Origin: Membranipora membranacea | Lineage: Eukaryota; Bryozoa; Gymnolaemata; Cheilostomatida; Membraniporidae | Assembly (NCBI GenBank): GCA_914767715.1 | Contig: OU612065.1 | Coordinates: 5,704,001 to 5,768,000 of the forward strand | DNA: 64,000 nucleotides | Direction of reading: 5' to 3' | Part shown: positions 24,501-35,999 of the stretch, in pieces | Layout of the letters: every line of letters begins with the position of its first letter | Position numbering within the stretch: position 1 is the stretch's first letter | Program-made: the position numbers and the translations under genes | Notes under the pieces: model-generated | What the model was told of the DNA's origin: nothing | What the model saw: the letters and a program-made list of their open reading frames with translations, nothing else | Databases searched by the model: none

Positions 24501-27500
24501 CTCTATGAAGCATGATTGTCCGATAAAGACATATGAGATATGATATCCAACAACAACACTGCCGCTGTTGGGTCACAATGTCATATCACTAGGAATGTTT
24601 CATGCTCAACTGAGTTTTGTTTGGCTGAAATGTATTACATTCGAAGTTATTCAGTTGAATAATAATGCGTAGGTATGAGTTTTGCAAGCTGTTCAGCAGT
24701 CTGCCTATTTACATACTTATGTTGTTGCTTGCAGTATTTCAAGTGTTTTATCGATGATACGTAACTACGGGATCTGATAGATGCCCTATGTGAGATTGAT
24801 ATCACTGCACTATAATTCCCATTTTTACTTTGTTTATCACAGTCACTGAATTTTATGGACGTAACTCTTTGCTGTGCTGGCCAACCTGCTGTTGCAAGTT
24901 ATGTAATCTATAGAAAATTTCAGAAAATAGTTCAAGCTATTCAGTGCTAACAACGCATTGGTCAAATTAATTCAAAGCATCCAACAGTAGCACTGCCATA
25001 TACACTACTCTACCTAGCCAAACATTTGAGTTTATTTTCTACCGTATACTTTCTGGATCTTACATTATTGAATATGAGCTGAAGTGGTTTCTTTGGAACA
25101 TGTAATAATGGTACCTAGCCTACATGACAACCATTGCTTTATCATACATTATTTTTTAACTTAATTTTGACTAGTCTCCAGTCCTTACCGTGTCATCATT
25201 AGACATGATATTATTGTGCCTATAATGAACCTTGTAATGCCAGGAACCTTGTAATGCCAGGAAACTTTGCGTTTTTTGATGTAAAAGAAACATGGTAGTC
25301 AATGCCGCAGTTATTGTTTACAAAACATTGCTTTGATTGTAAATTCCACAAGGTGATGAAACACATAATGGTCTCAACTATAGGCTCCACTGTTTCCGCT
25401 CAACTCACTCCGTAACCAAAGAGAAAATATGATAGTAAAATTAAAATGTCACATTGTTGATTATTTTCGCCTATTTTAATTTCATAACAGAGTAAATCCA
25501 ATACCTCATCCTTCACTTTGACATTCTTTGCCTTAGCAACCAAAGACACCCTGATTTACAAATATTATTCAATCAAGTGACTGCCAATGGAGAATTGAAG
25601 TGCCATATGCCATTACCATGGATTCCTTGAGTGAATCTGTAAATAACGATGGCAGAGTATTTACACATGGTCCTTTGATAAGTCACTGTGAGAATGATCC
25701 CTCTCATAAACCAGGCTGTGCATTTATAACCGAGACCTATCTCGCTGACATTTTATTTTTGCATTCAGTGGCAGAGTGTAAGGTAGTTTCTGCTAGACTT
25801 GCTAAGATTTCTATACTTTGACTCAATGATATCTTCGACGATGGCATCACTGCCGACTTCGCTGCCGGTTCCAGCTGAGAGATTGGATGAGGAGTTGGTC
25901 AGCATTCATTCTTCTCTGAACACACTATCTCATCTACTTAAACTGTTCTCTTTTCAGGATCCTGGTATAACTTCTCCTACACCTTCCACTCCAGATTCAG
26001 ATAGTTCTGACAAACCTCAGGAAAATGGCAACCTGCCATGTGAACCTAATCACAATCACATAGTACAGGTACGGTTAACTTTACACAACCACTACCACAA
26101 TTTGATACATTTTAACCCCAGCAGTATCCAGCAACTCCTGTCCCTCATAGTGCACTTTTGTCCCCATCTCTATGATACAAGAATGTTTCAGAACCTATTG
26201 TTTATTCTGGTAGGTGATGCATTTAAAGTGTCATTGTAAAGTGGGCCTGTGTGATATGATGTAGTTTTAAGTGCCGTATAATGTTCTTTAGCTTCCCCGG
26301 GGAGAAAGTATTGTAGATTTTGACATTTCGTTGCCCATGAATAAAACAGTCAACTAATACAGCTCCGAGACATTATATGCAGCTTTCAATGACCCAAAAT
26401 TTCCCTCCATCCGAGTTCTACTGTAGGCCCAGTTCTCTTTTACTGGCATCACTATGATCAAGCCACAGCCGCTTGGGGTGAATAATGGCCTCATACAAAC
26501 AGAGAAAACTGTTGTTTTTGGCACGAGATTGAAAGTGACTTAATAATGAGTGACAATGTTGTTTCTCAAAATTAATTGTTATGTTGAAACTGAACAGTAT
26601 AGTTTTTACCTATTGAAATTTACTACCTCAAATCTTTAAATGGGCTCTTACGTTGCTGTTTTTTTACGTTTCATTTCCCTTAACGCATTGATGCCTGACA
26701 AATTCTAGTCTTTGAAAAATGAGGCTTTTGTGGTACAAAGTGTCATGTAAAAAGTGGGTTGCGAGAATTTTCTTTGAACGGGCACGCATCATAGTATTTA
26801 CCTTACTCTGTGGTTTTTTACACATTCCTCGAGAATCAACTGATTTATTTAGAAATTCAAATCAAACGGTGCTGTAAACATTTTGGTTCAGGGATATATC
26901 TATCATAGCTAGTCACACTGTGGTACAACCCTGGGGAATGTGTTGAGTGGAGACAAAAGTCTGATTATGTCTGATATCGCCAGAAAGTAAAAACCTGAAC
27001 TAAGTAAAGCCTGGCAAACTGCTGAAGGGTCACATCAGCTCCTATTGTGATGTTGAATCTATGTAGATTCAAGCTTGTAGTATACTACACTATACATCCG
27101 GACTACATAATCTTGTTCAGTACCATGACGTACCATCACTTCTCAGCTTCAATTATAATATGGTGTGTAATTACCTATGTAATGAAGTGTGTTTTACTAG
27201 GGACATAGTAAATAAAACCATTGATTAAACTCCTTTCTCTATTTCTTTGTTTCTCACTATGTAGCGACCCGGACACAATCATCTGCTTCCAGCCTTACAC
27301 GCTTCAGACAAGGGTAAAAAATGTATGGTCATCGACCTGGATGAGACATTGGTTCACAGCTCGTTCAAGGTAAGAAGACCCACATTCAGTGTATGGGATG
27401 ACTCCCAATTGCCATGTGATATCAAACACTAGTATACAGCAATGAGACTCCATGTGTTATGAGTTGGTGGAAATTCTTCATTACTAGACATTGTTAACTA

Positions 27501-30500
27501 CACTAAAGCCGCACCTACCTTTTTACCCTCATACTACACGCGTATTATTTTGCACTTTGGACCACAGCAGCATGTACTGTCTATGCAGGTTAGATCCTCA
27601 TGATTGCGCAATGCGCTGTTGTGTTGGGAGACACCGTCATTAGCATTGGCTACAGCAAAGTCACAACTAGTCCTTTGTGGGCATACACCATATTCCCCTA
27701 TGTCAGAATAGTAGAGTGTATGGAAGAGCAGCATATTTGAATTTAGACTTTTCATAATTAAGGTTATAGATTTTGTGTAACTGTTCAAATGGTCAGCATG
27801 GGCTGATGGCTCTAATCGCATCATCTACTCTATAAAGATTTACATCGTATGCCTCATTTGGCTGCTAATTTCATTTTGATAGGACATAATTCTACCAGCA
27901 CTATATTTGTATTCTGTGTTTCTCATTTCAGCCAATCAGTAATGCAGACTTCATAGTTCCTGTTGAGATTGATGGAACAGTTCACCAGGTAAACTCATTA
28001 CATATTCATATCCACAAGCAACTGTGAAAATGTGAAGCCCTTCCCAACATGAAAATTTGTCACATTTCTCAGCTTGATCTGTGTGCTGACCCTTGTTCCT
28101 AGTTCCCTGAGTTGGGAAAGCGTTTGTTCCATAAAATGAGAAAGCTTAGAACTGTTGTTCCATTAGTTGGCATTATCCGAATTCCGATTTTGTTGGCTGT
28201 TAAAAGTCCTTCTAACAACAGTTGTATTGAATGTGGCATTGCCTAATGTTTAAATAATTGCTGAGTTTCATGTATAGAGAAAGTCACTGAAAAGTAACTT
28301 AGCACTGATCTCTCCTGGCCTATTTACAATATTCTGCCAGCCTTCAAACTTTCATTTGACTATATTTTTCTGTCTGCTAGTAAGTTCATTTGGCAAGTTT
28401 GAGTTACATTACTGCCCGCTGCATGCCTAAATATAACCTGCTCTGGTAAGGATCACTGATAGGTGGATATAGAGTTAGTTATAACTATGTAATACCAATG
28501 TATATGACATAATATTATGTTTTATTTCCAGGTTTATGTGCTCAAACGGCCTCATGTGGATGAGTATCTTCAAGCTATGGGGCAGCTATACGAATGTGTT
28601 CTTTTTACTGCTAGTCTAGCGAAGGTATGCACTAAATCATACCCTCTAAGATGATTATATTGCCTCTTGTTATATCATATTACTTATTTTTGGCATTAGC
28701 TTTATTATGGGCAGGCAGAAGTTTGTTGTACAATGAACATGATATGGTATCATCTAGCTGTGAGGATTGCTAAATGGTGCAGTTGGACCAAGGAGTCTTA
28801 CTCCTTAGTTGGACCATGGGGACTGGGGAGAGTTAGGGGGACGGCTACTTATAATAACGCATCGGTATTGTTGAAAGAGTACCTGGCAGTGTTTATTTCT
28901 AGATAACGCCCAGCTGAATTTTAGCATATTATCATAATGCCACCGAATCAAAAGGTCAAACTAACAGTAGTGTATTCATTAACCTGAAATATGTAACAGT
29001 TAGGTAGATAGAGGGTGACTTGCCATTCACAAACGCTGTTTTTACGACAAATAACACACCAAGGAGGAGGAGCTATTACTCCTAGACTATGCTCAGGTTG
29101 AAGTGTGTACTGATCTCACATTTGACATAGTACTAGCTGATCCCCACTAGATCATACAGCGCTGATCTGAAATCTTATTGAGATAAAAATTTAAAAGAGA
29201 AATGAATGATAAAACATTATTATGAATGATAAAACACATTATTATCGCTATCCAACCATTATGCTGATGCTATCCTGCTATTGACACACAGGCCCATTGC
29301 AGTTTATGCAAGTCCTGTAGTCGAGGTGACTCTCACAAACAACAGTGGGCCTGTGTCATTAAGAGTCGGAGACCTGGGAGCCATGCCAAACTTTTTGTTA
29401 TCAAATGATCTAGGCTCTGGATAGTCCACCGCTGTAACAGTAGATAAAACGAGTGAATAGATATTTTGTGTCGTAACATGACACCCAACTTGGCAGCTCT
29501 GCCAAGAGGATATTTATGTACAGAGAACTAGAAAGGCTGAAATGTTACCCTACACTTTGATGCAAATTTGTCTTTTCTAAAGAAAATTGTAATTTGTCAT
29601 AATAACAGCCATCTTGTGTTCACAATGGCTGATTGATTTTTGAACAAATTGCTCTTAGATCACAATAATCTTTTTTATAACAAATTAACCCTGATTATGC
29701 CTGCAGTGGTGCCTTGCTTGTTTACCAAACGCTGTTATAAGCATTATGATAATTTTGGCCACCACACCCGGTAGCTATGCTAAACAGTCAAGGATTGACA
29801 AGGAGGTTCTCTGGCTGGTGCATGAGGGAATGACTTGCACTCTGATGATTTGACAGTATGTTGATAGATGAATGTTACTTCACGCTCCTTATGTGTTTTT
29901 CTTTTTCAGTATGCTGACCCAGTGTCAGACCTTCTTGATAAATGGGGATGTTTCCGATCCAGACTTTTCAGAGAATCATGTGTGTTCCATCGAGGCAACT
30001 ATGTAAAGGTATGTGATTACTCAGAACGCATAATAACCGGGTAATATAAATTGACACGCATTAGAGTCCAATTTCAGGCCATTTTCAAATCAGAAACAGT
30101 ATCCTTGTTAACTGAACAGTTTAATACTGTGTCATTATACTTCAAGGCTTTCATTAAACTTATTGCTTTCTTGTCCACAAGGCGTTTCCCACCTGGGACT
30201 TTGAGGACCCTCTATCCGAGTAGGGCATAAGCATAAATGCCTCTACTCTGGTAGCTCCAAATTCTAACCTATTTTGGACTAAACTCAATGGTTGTACTAA
30301 GTGGTAGCCTTCCCTGGGCAATAGAGATTCAGTCTGTTTTCTTAGTAACTGTCACACTTTTAGGAATCATTGACATTTCAAGATGTATATAAGCTCATGC
30401 CAATAATAGATTTAAACATCATTGCCCACATTGAAATGTTGTTGACCCTTTGCCTACATGCTGTTGACCTGCCCCATGCCTAGGCTTGGTGCAATGATTG

Positions 30501-32204
30501 ATTGTCCAGGCAGGCTGATTAGCATCATAGTCTTCAGTTATAATTTGAAGTGAATGATATCAATAAAAAGGAATTGAGCTGGACATTATTCCCCTTACAT
30601 GCCTGCCGCTATTCAAGTAGTTGTTCTAGAGTGTACACATGATGTGACAGTATGGGATCCCCGAAAGTTATACAGACATATGGGCATATCCCGCCGCACA
30701 TGGTGCACTCACTAACACATACCTCACAGATAGCGTGTGGCTAAGCCATGAATGTGGAATGTAGATTCTATCTTTTATCAGCCCACATTATTGACATATC
30801 GCTATATCTTTTCATCTTAACCTGTGCTCTGCTATTACAGTGCATTTTATGGTTTTATTACAACTGCCTGTAATTCATACTTTGTTCATGTTATTCTCAG
30901 GATTTGAGCAAACTTGGTCGGGACCTGTCACAGATACTTATAGTAGACAACTCTCCTGCTTCCTACATTTTTCATCCAGACAATGCAGTAAGTTACTCGC
31001 TAGTTTTTCTACTGGTTATACGTGTCATGTGGTGTTATTGTTAACTCACTATTAAGCATACCTTTCGTAATACATCATCTCAAATCTACTGTGTTAATGC
31101 ACTGAACTCATCAAAAATTCTTATTGCGCTCATTCGATTGGGGCTATCATAACATACCCTTAACACTCAATCAAAATTTTACATAATCAGAATGAGATCT
31201 CCTGATGAAGGCAAATCATCACTAAGCAGAGTATTGTAGCATTGCCAACATTATTATTTGACCTAAAAATGCAGCATAAAAAAACCAGATATGACAGCTA
31301 TCAGTCACGTTGTGTCAGGCTCTGTATTCCTTGTGCTCAAGTTGTCTAGGAAATGCACTGAGGCGGGCAAGCGGGTGGGCAGGTCGAGAACTGAAGACAC
31401 ATGCGTCATATTACATTATATCATGCTGCAGCGCATGTTTCCTGCTTTATGAGCATAGTTTGACCTAGTGTGTGGTTTATCAAACAATAATAAATTTACA
31501 CCCTTACAATCATTGTGCATGTTATGCAGGTAATATGTGTTTAAATCTACGAACAAGATAAAAATCTAGCTCTGTCAAAGCAGCAGTTTTCTACATACTT
31601 ATTAAGTTATGTTGGTGTGACGACACGCTGTTAAGTGACATTGTGTGATGTTGCTATTGTCACACTTGACTTACCATACGGAATGCTTGTGCATTCATAT
31701 GAGAGATAATAAAGAATGAAAGTTATCTTGAAACTTGATCAAGAATATTTAATAGATGACATTAGAATATGATGGAATTGGAAGCAACTGCCATGAGTCA
31801 ACATAAGCTAGGTAGCAAGAATTTCACACTTTTGAAAGTGTGCAAACTATCAAGGAATGTTTTTGGAAGTCTCCTCCTTGACCTTAGATAAGTTTTATCC
31901 TGGCCATGTGTGGGCATCTAATTTGATGTAATCTGGAGTTGTGCCCTTGTTGTGATTCACCCCAAATGGCCGAGAGAAGACAACACGCAACAAGCTGTAA
32001 TATACCATTACACCATTATACCATTATATACATTATTTGGTCTGCGTATATGTAATATTGATCTCATGTTTGCAGGTCCCTGTCACTTCATGGTTTGATG
32101 ATATGAATGACAAAGAATTATTGAAGTTGATTCCATTTCTCAAGCAGCTTAGTACAGAAAAGGATGTGTACAACTCGCTGGCACAACAGTTCAGGCTAAC
32201 ATAG
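21528..32204 (+). CDS. CTDSP: Small C-terminal domain phosphatase (SCP/CTDSP family), complete (306 aa)
   Basis: Nine coding exons in phase: 21528-21630, 24285-24421, 25958-26068, 27265-27369, 27932-27988, 28532-28624, 29910-30008, 30901-30987, 32076-32204. SCPs are Mg2+-dependent aspartyl phosphatases that remove Ser5 phosphate from the RNA polymerase II tail and also act on REST and SMADs. The N-terminus has the family hallmark SIITQV (about residue 14), then a basic stretch and LLCCFG (residues 51-56), the probable acylated cysteine pair. A Ser/Pro/Thr-rich linker follows. The catalytic HAD motif DLDETLVHS is at 141-149 (Asp141 nucleophile, Asp143 acid/base), and the distal VDNSP motif is at 250-254. 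The catalytic half aligns with human CTDSPL almost without gaps, and nothing catalytic is missing. Human family members are about 260-276 residues; the extra length is in the linker. The very long second intron (2.7 kb) could hold regulatory elements. Confidence 0.97.
23144..23170. repeat. GGAG-core hairpin, 12-bp stem
   Basis: CAAGGAGTTGGA at 23144-23155 pairs perfectly with TCCAACTCCTTG at 23159-23170, with a 3-base loop, in the first SCP intron. Confidence 0.85.
23406..23423. repeat. Perfect 18-bp palindrome
   Basis: CAGGGAGAATTCTCCCTG is self-complementary with no loop. Near-identical palindromes occur at 38472-38487 and 63832-63854, and an imperfect one at 44837-44858. Confidence 0.9.
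25228..25261. repeat. 17-bp unit tandemly duplicated
   Basis: AACCTTGTAATGCCAGG occurs twice head to tail in the second SCP intron. Confidence 0.9.
25826..26068 (+). CDS. CTDSP: Possible alternative first coding exon of SCP
   Basis: Upstream of the third SCP exon (25958-26068) the reading frame stays open through the acceptor back to ATG at 25826, with another in-frame ATG at 25841. It reads [20 protein letters not shown] and onward, directly into the known exon. Transcription starting here would give an isoform with a new N-terminus of about 44 residues that lacks the SIITQV segment and the CC anchor. That the frame is open is seen; use as an isoform is inferred. Chance read-through of about 130 bases is a fair alternative. 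Confidence 0.35.
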
Positions 32205-33710
32205 CCAGTGACAGTCAGTATATATCATAAAAACACCACCATTACATCAGAGTTACATGCTGAGATCAGCAATGTCTACTACTGCAGTCTGTGATACATA
32301 TTGAAGAGAGCTTGAATGTAAGAATCAGCCTCATCACCCTCTCTTTGAGTCAGCGTCCCGCAAAAGTTTTGCTGATTTGAAATATTTAGACTCATTTTAC
32401 GTGCAAAACTTGTGCCAAGATTTCTGATGCTGTATTGTGTTGTGGTAATCTAAGTCCACTAACATCTATGCACTAAGTCAAGCTGGAGTCAAAAGAAGAC
32501 TGAGGGTGGAACAGAAAGCGCTTATGGGTGGTAGCCTACTGCCATTGCAATCATTTCGTAGAGAGTATATACAGGTTTATTATTAAGCTATCTGTGATTA
32601 GCTCGGTGTAAGTCAGGTTATTTCGCATCTGCAAAACCTGGGAAGAAAGAACCTACATATTTTATCATTATTATCATATGGTGTAAGTGATGTTACTAAA
32701 CTGGTATAACATTTTTGATTAATCATATCTTCTCGTGTAAAATATCACGAGCTCATCTTGGTGCATTGCTATCGTTATGATGATCTACCTCCGCAGTATG
32801 TTCATGTTGTTTTATAGCTCTACTCAATTTTTTGACTAGACGTTGCGCAATGTTGTCTTTGTCTGGTAAGGGGACACTACTCCCAACTGAAAATTGAGCT
32901 GATGCATGCGCAAATAGGTAATTTTCTCGGGTTCATGAGTAACCCTTGAGAATTCTCAAAAGCAGTAGATGGAATCCCCAAATTGCCGACAAATAATTGA
33001 AGCTCGACATGACTGCTTCATTCTAGAAAAAAACATTTTGCTGCTTGTAAAGGTTATTATCCTGGATTACCTATGCTCAATTCAATTTACTGCTTTCATT
33101 ATAGAAGGTTATATCGTTGTATATTTATCATTACTGAAGATAAGACTGTTTACTGCTCTTAAAATGAGCAACATTCACTCTTTTATTTACTCCGCAGATG
33201 ATTGTTATTTTTATACTGGTCTCTATATGAATGAAATTATATACATTTATGCAACTTGAGGGTATATCTTTTGTTATTGTGACGGTTGGTGGTAATGGGA
33301 TGATTACAACATCACTTATATTTCCATATCATCAAATTATAGTTTCTTTCCCATCTTGTTATTTTTATAAAATTAGAAAAACAAACATGTTCGAGATTGA
33401 TTGGCCACTGCCAATGGGTTTTGAGAAGCTGTGTAGATATCCTTGTTGTATGTTATTGCTCCTACTGCATCACTTATTTTCATACTACCTGTACATACTG
33501 TTACATTATACATATTTTGTGATTGCATCTGTTCGCTTTTGGTTAGATTTACAGTAAAGTGTGTTTATCTGCAAGCCAGAAGAATTCTGTTGAACGTTAA
33601 TTTTTTTTCTATAAATTTTATTCCAATTTACACTCAAATTTTGGTCATCCTAACATAATTGAAAAACAATTCTTTCGTTAATAGATATCTCAATAAATAA
33701 ACTCATATTA
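32205..33710 (+). other. SCP 3' untranslated region with poly(A) signal
   Basis: AT-rich sequence without coding signs follows the SCP stop. AATAAATAAA at 33692-33701 is the most plausible polyadenylation signal, which would make the 3' untranslated region about 1.5 kb. Open frames at 32969-33557 are low-complexity, hydrophobic and unrelated to known proteins. Confidence 0.45.
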
Positions 33711-35976
33711 AAGCATATCTAGAGAGAATTAGCCTGCTCAGAGCCACGAGTTTGGAGGTTTCTTGACGTTGTATCCTGTGAAACCTATTGTTTTGTGTAT
33801 TGTAGCGTGATACATAGACATAACTACAGTATCATAAAGTTTGTTGTTATTTCATGTTATTGGCTGTTAAAAATGATGGGTATTTGAATTTGCCCAAACT
33901 TCTTTGGTTTTTCGTTCACTGTAAAAATGAACATTACAATCAATTCAAGCGGTGCGCGATTTGGAAGCACGACTCATTCCTGGAACAATATCGGCAAACA
34001 AATCAGCAGGTTTTTAAAATTATCTTAGTCAAATTTGCTCAGATGGATGCTAGTTCGAGTTTGTGGCATCACATTATCAAATATTCAAAAGGAATGATGA
34101 ATAATGTAATTTCAGTGTCAGAAGTGAGTGAGGACAAGTGGGAGTTGAGTACCCACAAATATAGAAGGGAAACGTCAAGACACCTGTTCCCACTGGATTC
34201 TGTGCAAAAAATAATCTGATACAGATATTAGAAAATATTTTGAAACTGCGAAGGCGCTCGCTGCTCCCTCTCTCACGCAACCCTCTGTCGACCCGGAGAG
34301 TAGAGTACCCACAAAGAAAGAAGCCCACCTTTAGCACTGGATGTTATGCCACAAACTTGAACCATTCTCCCTGCTTGAACATACAGATTTGTGCATAGGC
34401 ATTGTGTTTACTAGTAATAAAACTATTGGGAGTTTAGTTTCCCATGCCTTTTATAGTAGCTTTTCCTCTAGGTTTGCTCAGAAATTAGTTCCATGTACAA
34501 GAGATTTGATTGGTCCCTCTCCTAAAACTTGTATTTCCTGTTGACAACAGGAAAATAGGTTAGAGCCGCACCCTCTTTATTATCACTCCGCAGATAAATG
34601 ATCAGGCTTTATCAAAGCTTTTTCATAAAAATATTCATTCAAAATTTATTTTAATTACTCAAAATTGCATATAAATAAACGAACATGATGAATTATTCAC
34701 TAAAACATATATTTTATTGATATTCATTGATTTCAAATGCGGATGGTTATTGTTATTTTATATGTAAACTGTCTCAACCACATTGGTAAATCCCAAAACT
34801 GCTCTCAAGCCGGTTTGGCAGTAAGTGTGTGAATTGAACCAAAACGACCTTTACTCATTTGCTTTAGCAGACTCCATTGGCAGTTGTGTTACAGGATTGC
34901 ATGCTGTAAACAGAGGTAAACACCAGAATACATATGCATATATAAAACAACTTTGTCAGGAATCAATAAATGGAAAGGAAGGTTGTACTTCTTCATTCAA
35001 ATCAATAATATTCATTGACAGCACATTTTTAATTTTACTTCAATCAGGTTCAGTTATTTTGTTAGTCATTATTTCTTTTGGTTGCTGCTTGTGAAGGCTA
35101 CTGCACTGGACTGGTACTGTTGAGAGTAAGTCACAACAACAATTATTTTAAATTCAATAATAAGATAAAAAATTAATGTTCTTCTATATTGGAATCTGTG
35201 GCTGCGTGTAACCCTCTATGGGGATGAGGTTTTTCAGTTAGTATGTCTATGAGCAATGATCTTTGTGCCAAATCTTCGTTATCACTTCGCTCAAAATCAT
35301 TGCTTTTGGTCTTGATTTGATTTGTCAATTTCGTCCCCAATTCTTCATCAGAAGTGCAAAGCTCAAGCAAGCAGTAAGCGATATGAATGAGCGACTCTGG
35401 CTGGTGTCATTCATCTCAGCAAGAGTCATTACTAGAAAAATAGTGCAAGGTCAACTCGAGGGAATAAAAGAGTTCACCTAGAAATTCAACATTTGATTCA
35501 AAGGTTTCTTATAATAAATCTTGGGGAAAGAAAAAAACAGGAAAACTTTGGAAATAAAACTGCCCGGAGAATATGCGGACTTTGTGAGGTGTAAAAAGTT
35601 GTGGAAGCTGAGCTGAGTGCTTAAAAGTTATATATTGGCTTGTTACCACAGCATACCGTTACTGGCAGCATAACATCATGTGATGTCATAATGATTGCTG
35701 TTCTATACCTATGCGTTGCAAAACATCATCACACCAGTGTTGACATATACCCTGGGCTGATATATCCCAAATCGCCGACACGGCACAAGCAATTCAGATC
35801 TTGTTCTCAGTGGCAGTAGGAGTGAGTAGTGGTAGACATCGAGTATAATACCTGAAACTGAATATTGTCCCATTCATTTATGTAGAACAGCATTCACTGC
35901 ATAAGGTTTTGTCTGATTTTTCATTGCTTTTCAGTTTTCATACATTGTCAAACCTTATTTTCGTTTCTTTTTTTAG
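33711..35976. other. Intergenic region before villin, no gene seen
   Basis: No exon was supported here. It should hold the villin promoter and a 5' untranslated exon, because a good acceptor (polypyrimidine tract then TTTTAG) at 35971-35976 opens the villin start exon. A GAGTACCCACAAA word occurs twice, near 34150 and 34305. Confidence 0.4.
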
Positions 35977-35999
35977 ACTCGGAATAACCAACCAATAAG

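Noticed and set aside
27534-27824. 96-codon minus-strand frame in an SCP intron
   Set aside because: No similarity, no supporting splice sites, and it lies inside a gene whose structure is complete without it.
30610-30625. TTCAAGTAG in an SCP intron, resembling the miR-26 seed
   Set aside because: Vertebrate CTDSP genes host miR-26 in introns, so I looked for it. Only eight bases match; the rest of the mature sequence and a clear hairpin are absent.
33231-33658. Overlapping hydrophobic open frames after the SCP stop
   Set aside because: T-rich low-complexity sequence within the probable 3' untranslated region, with no splice support or recognisable motif.
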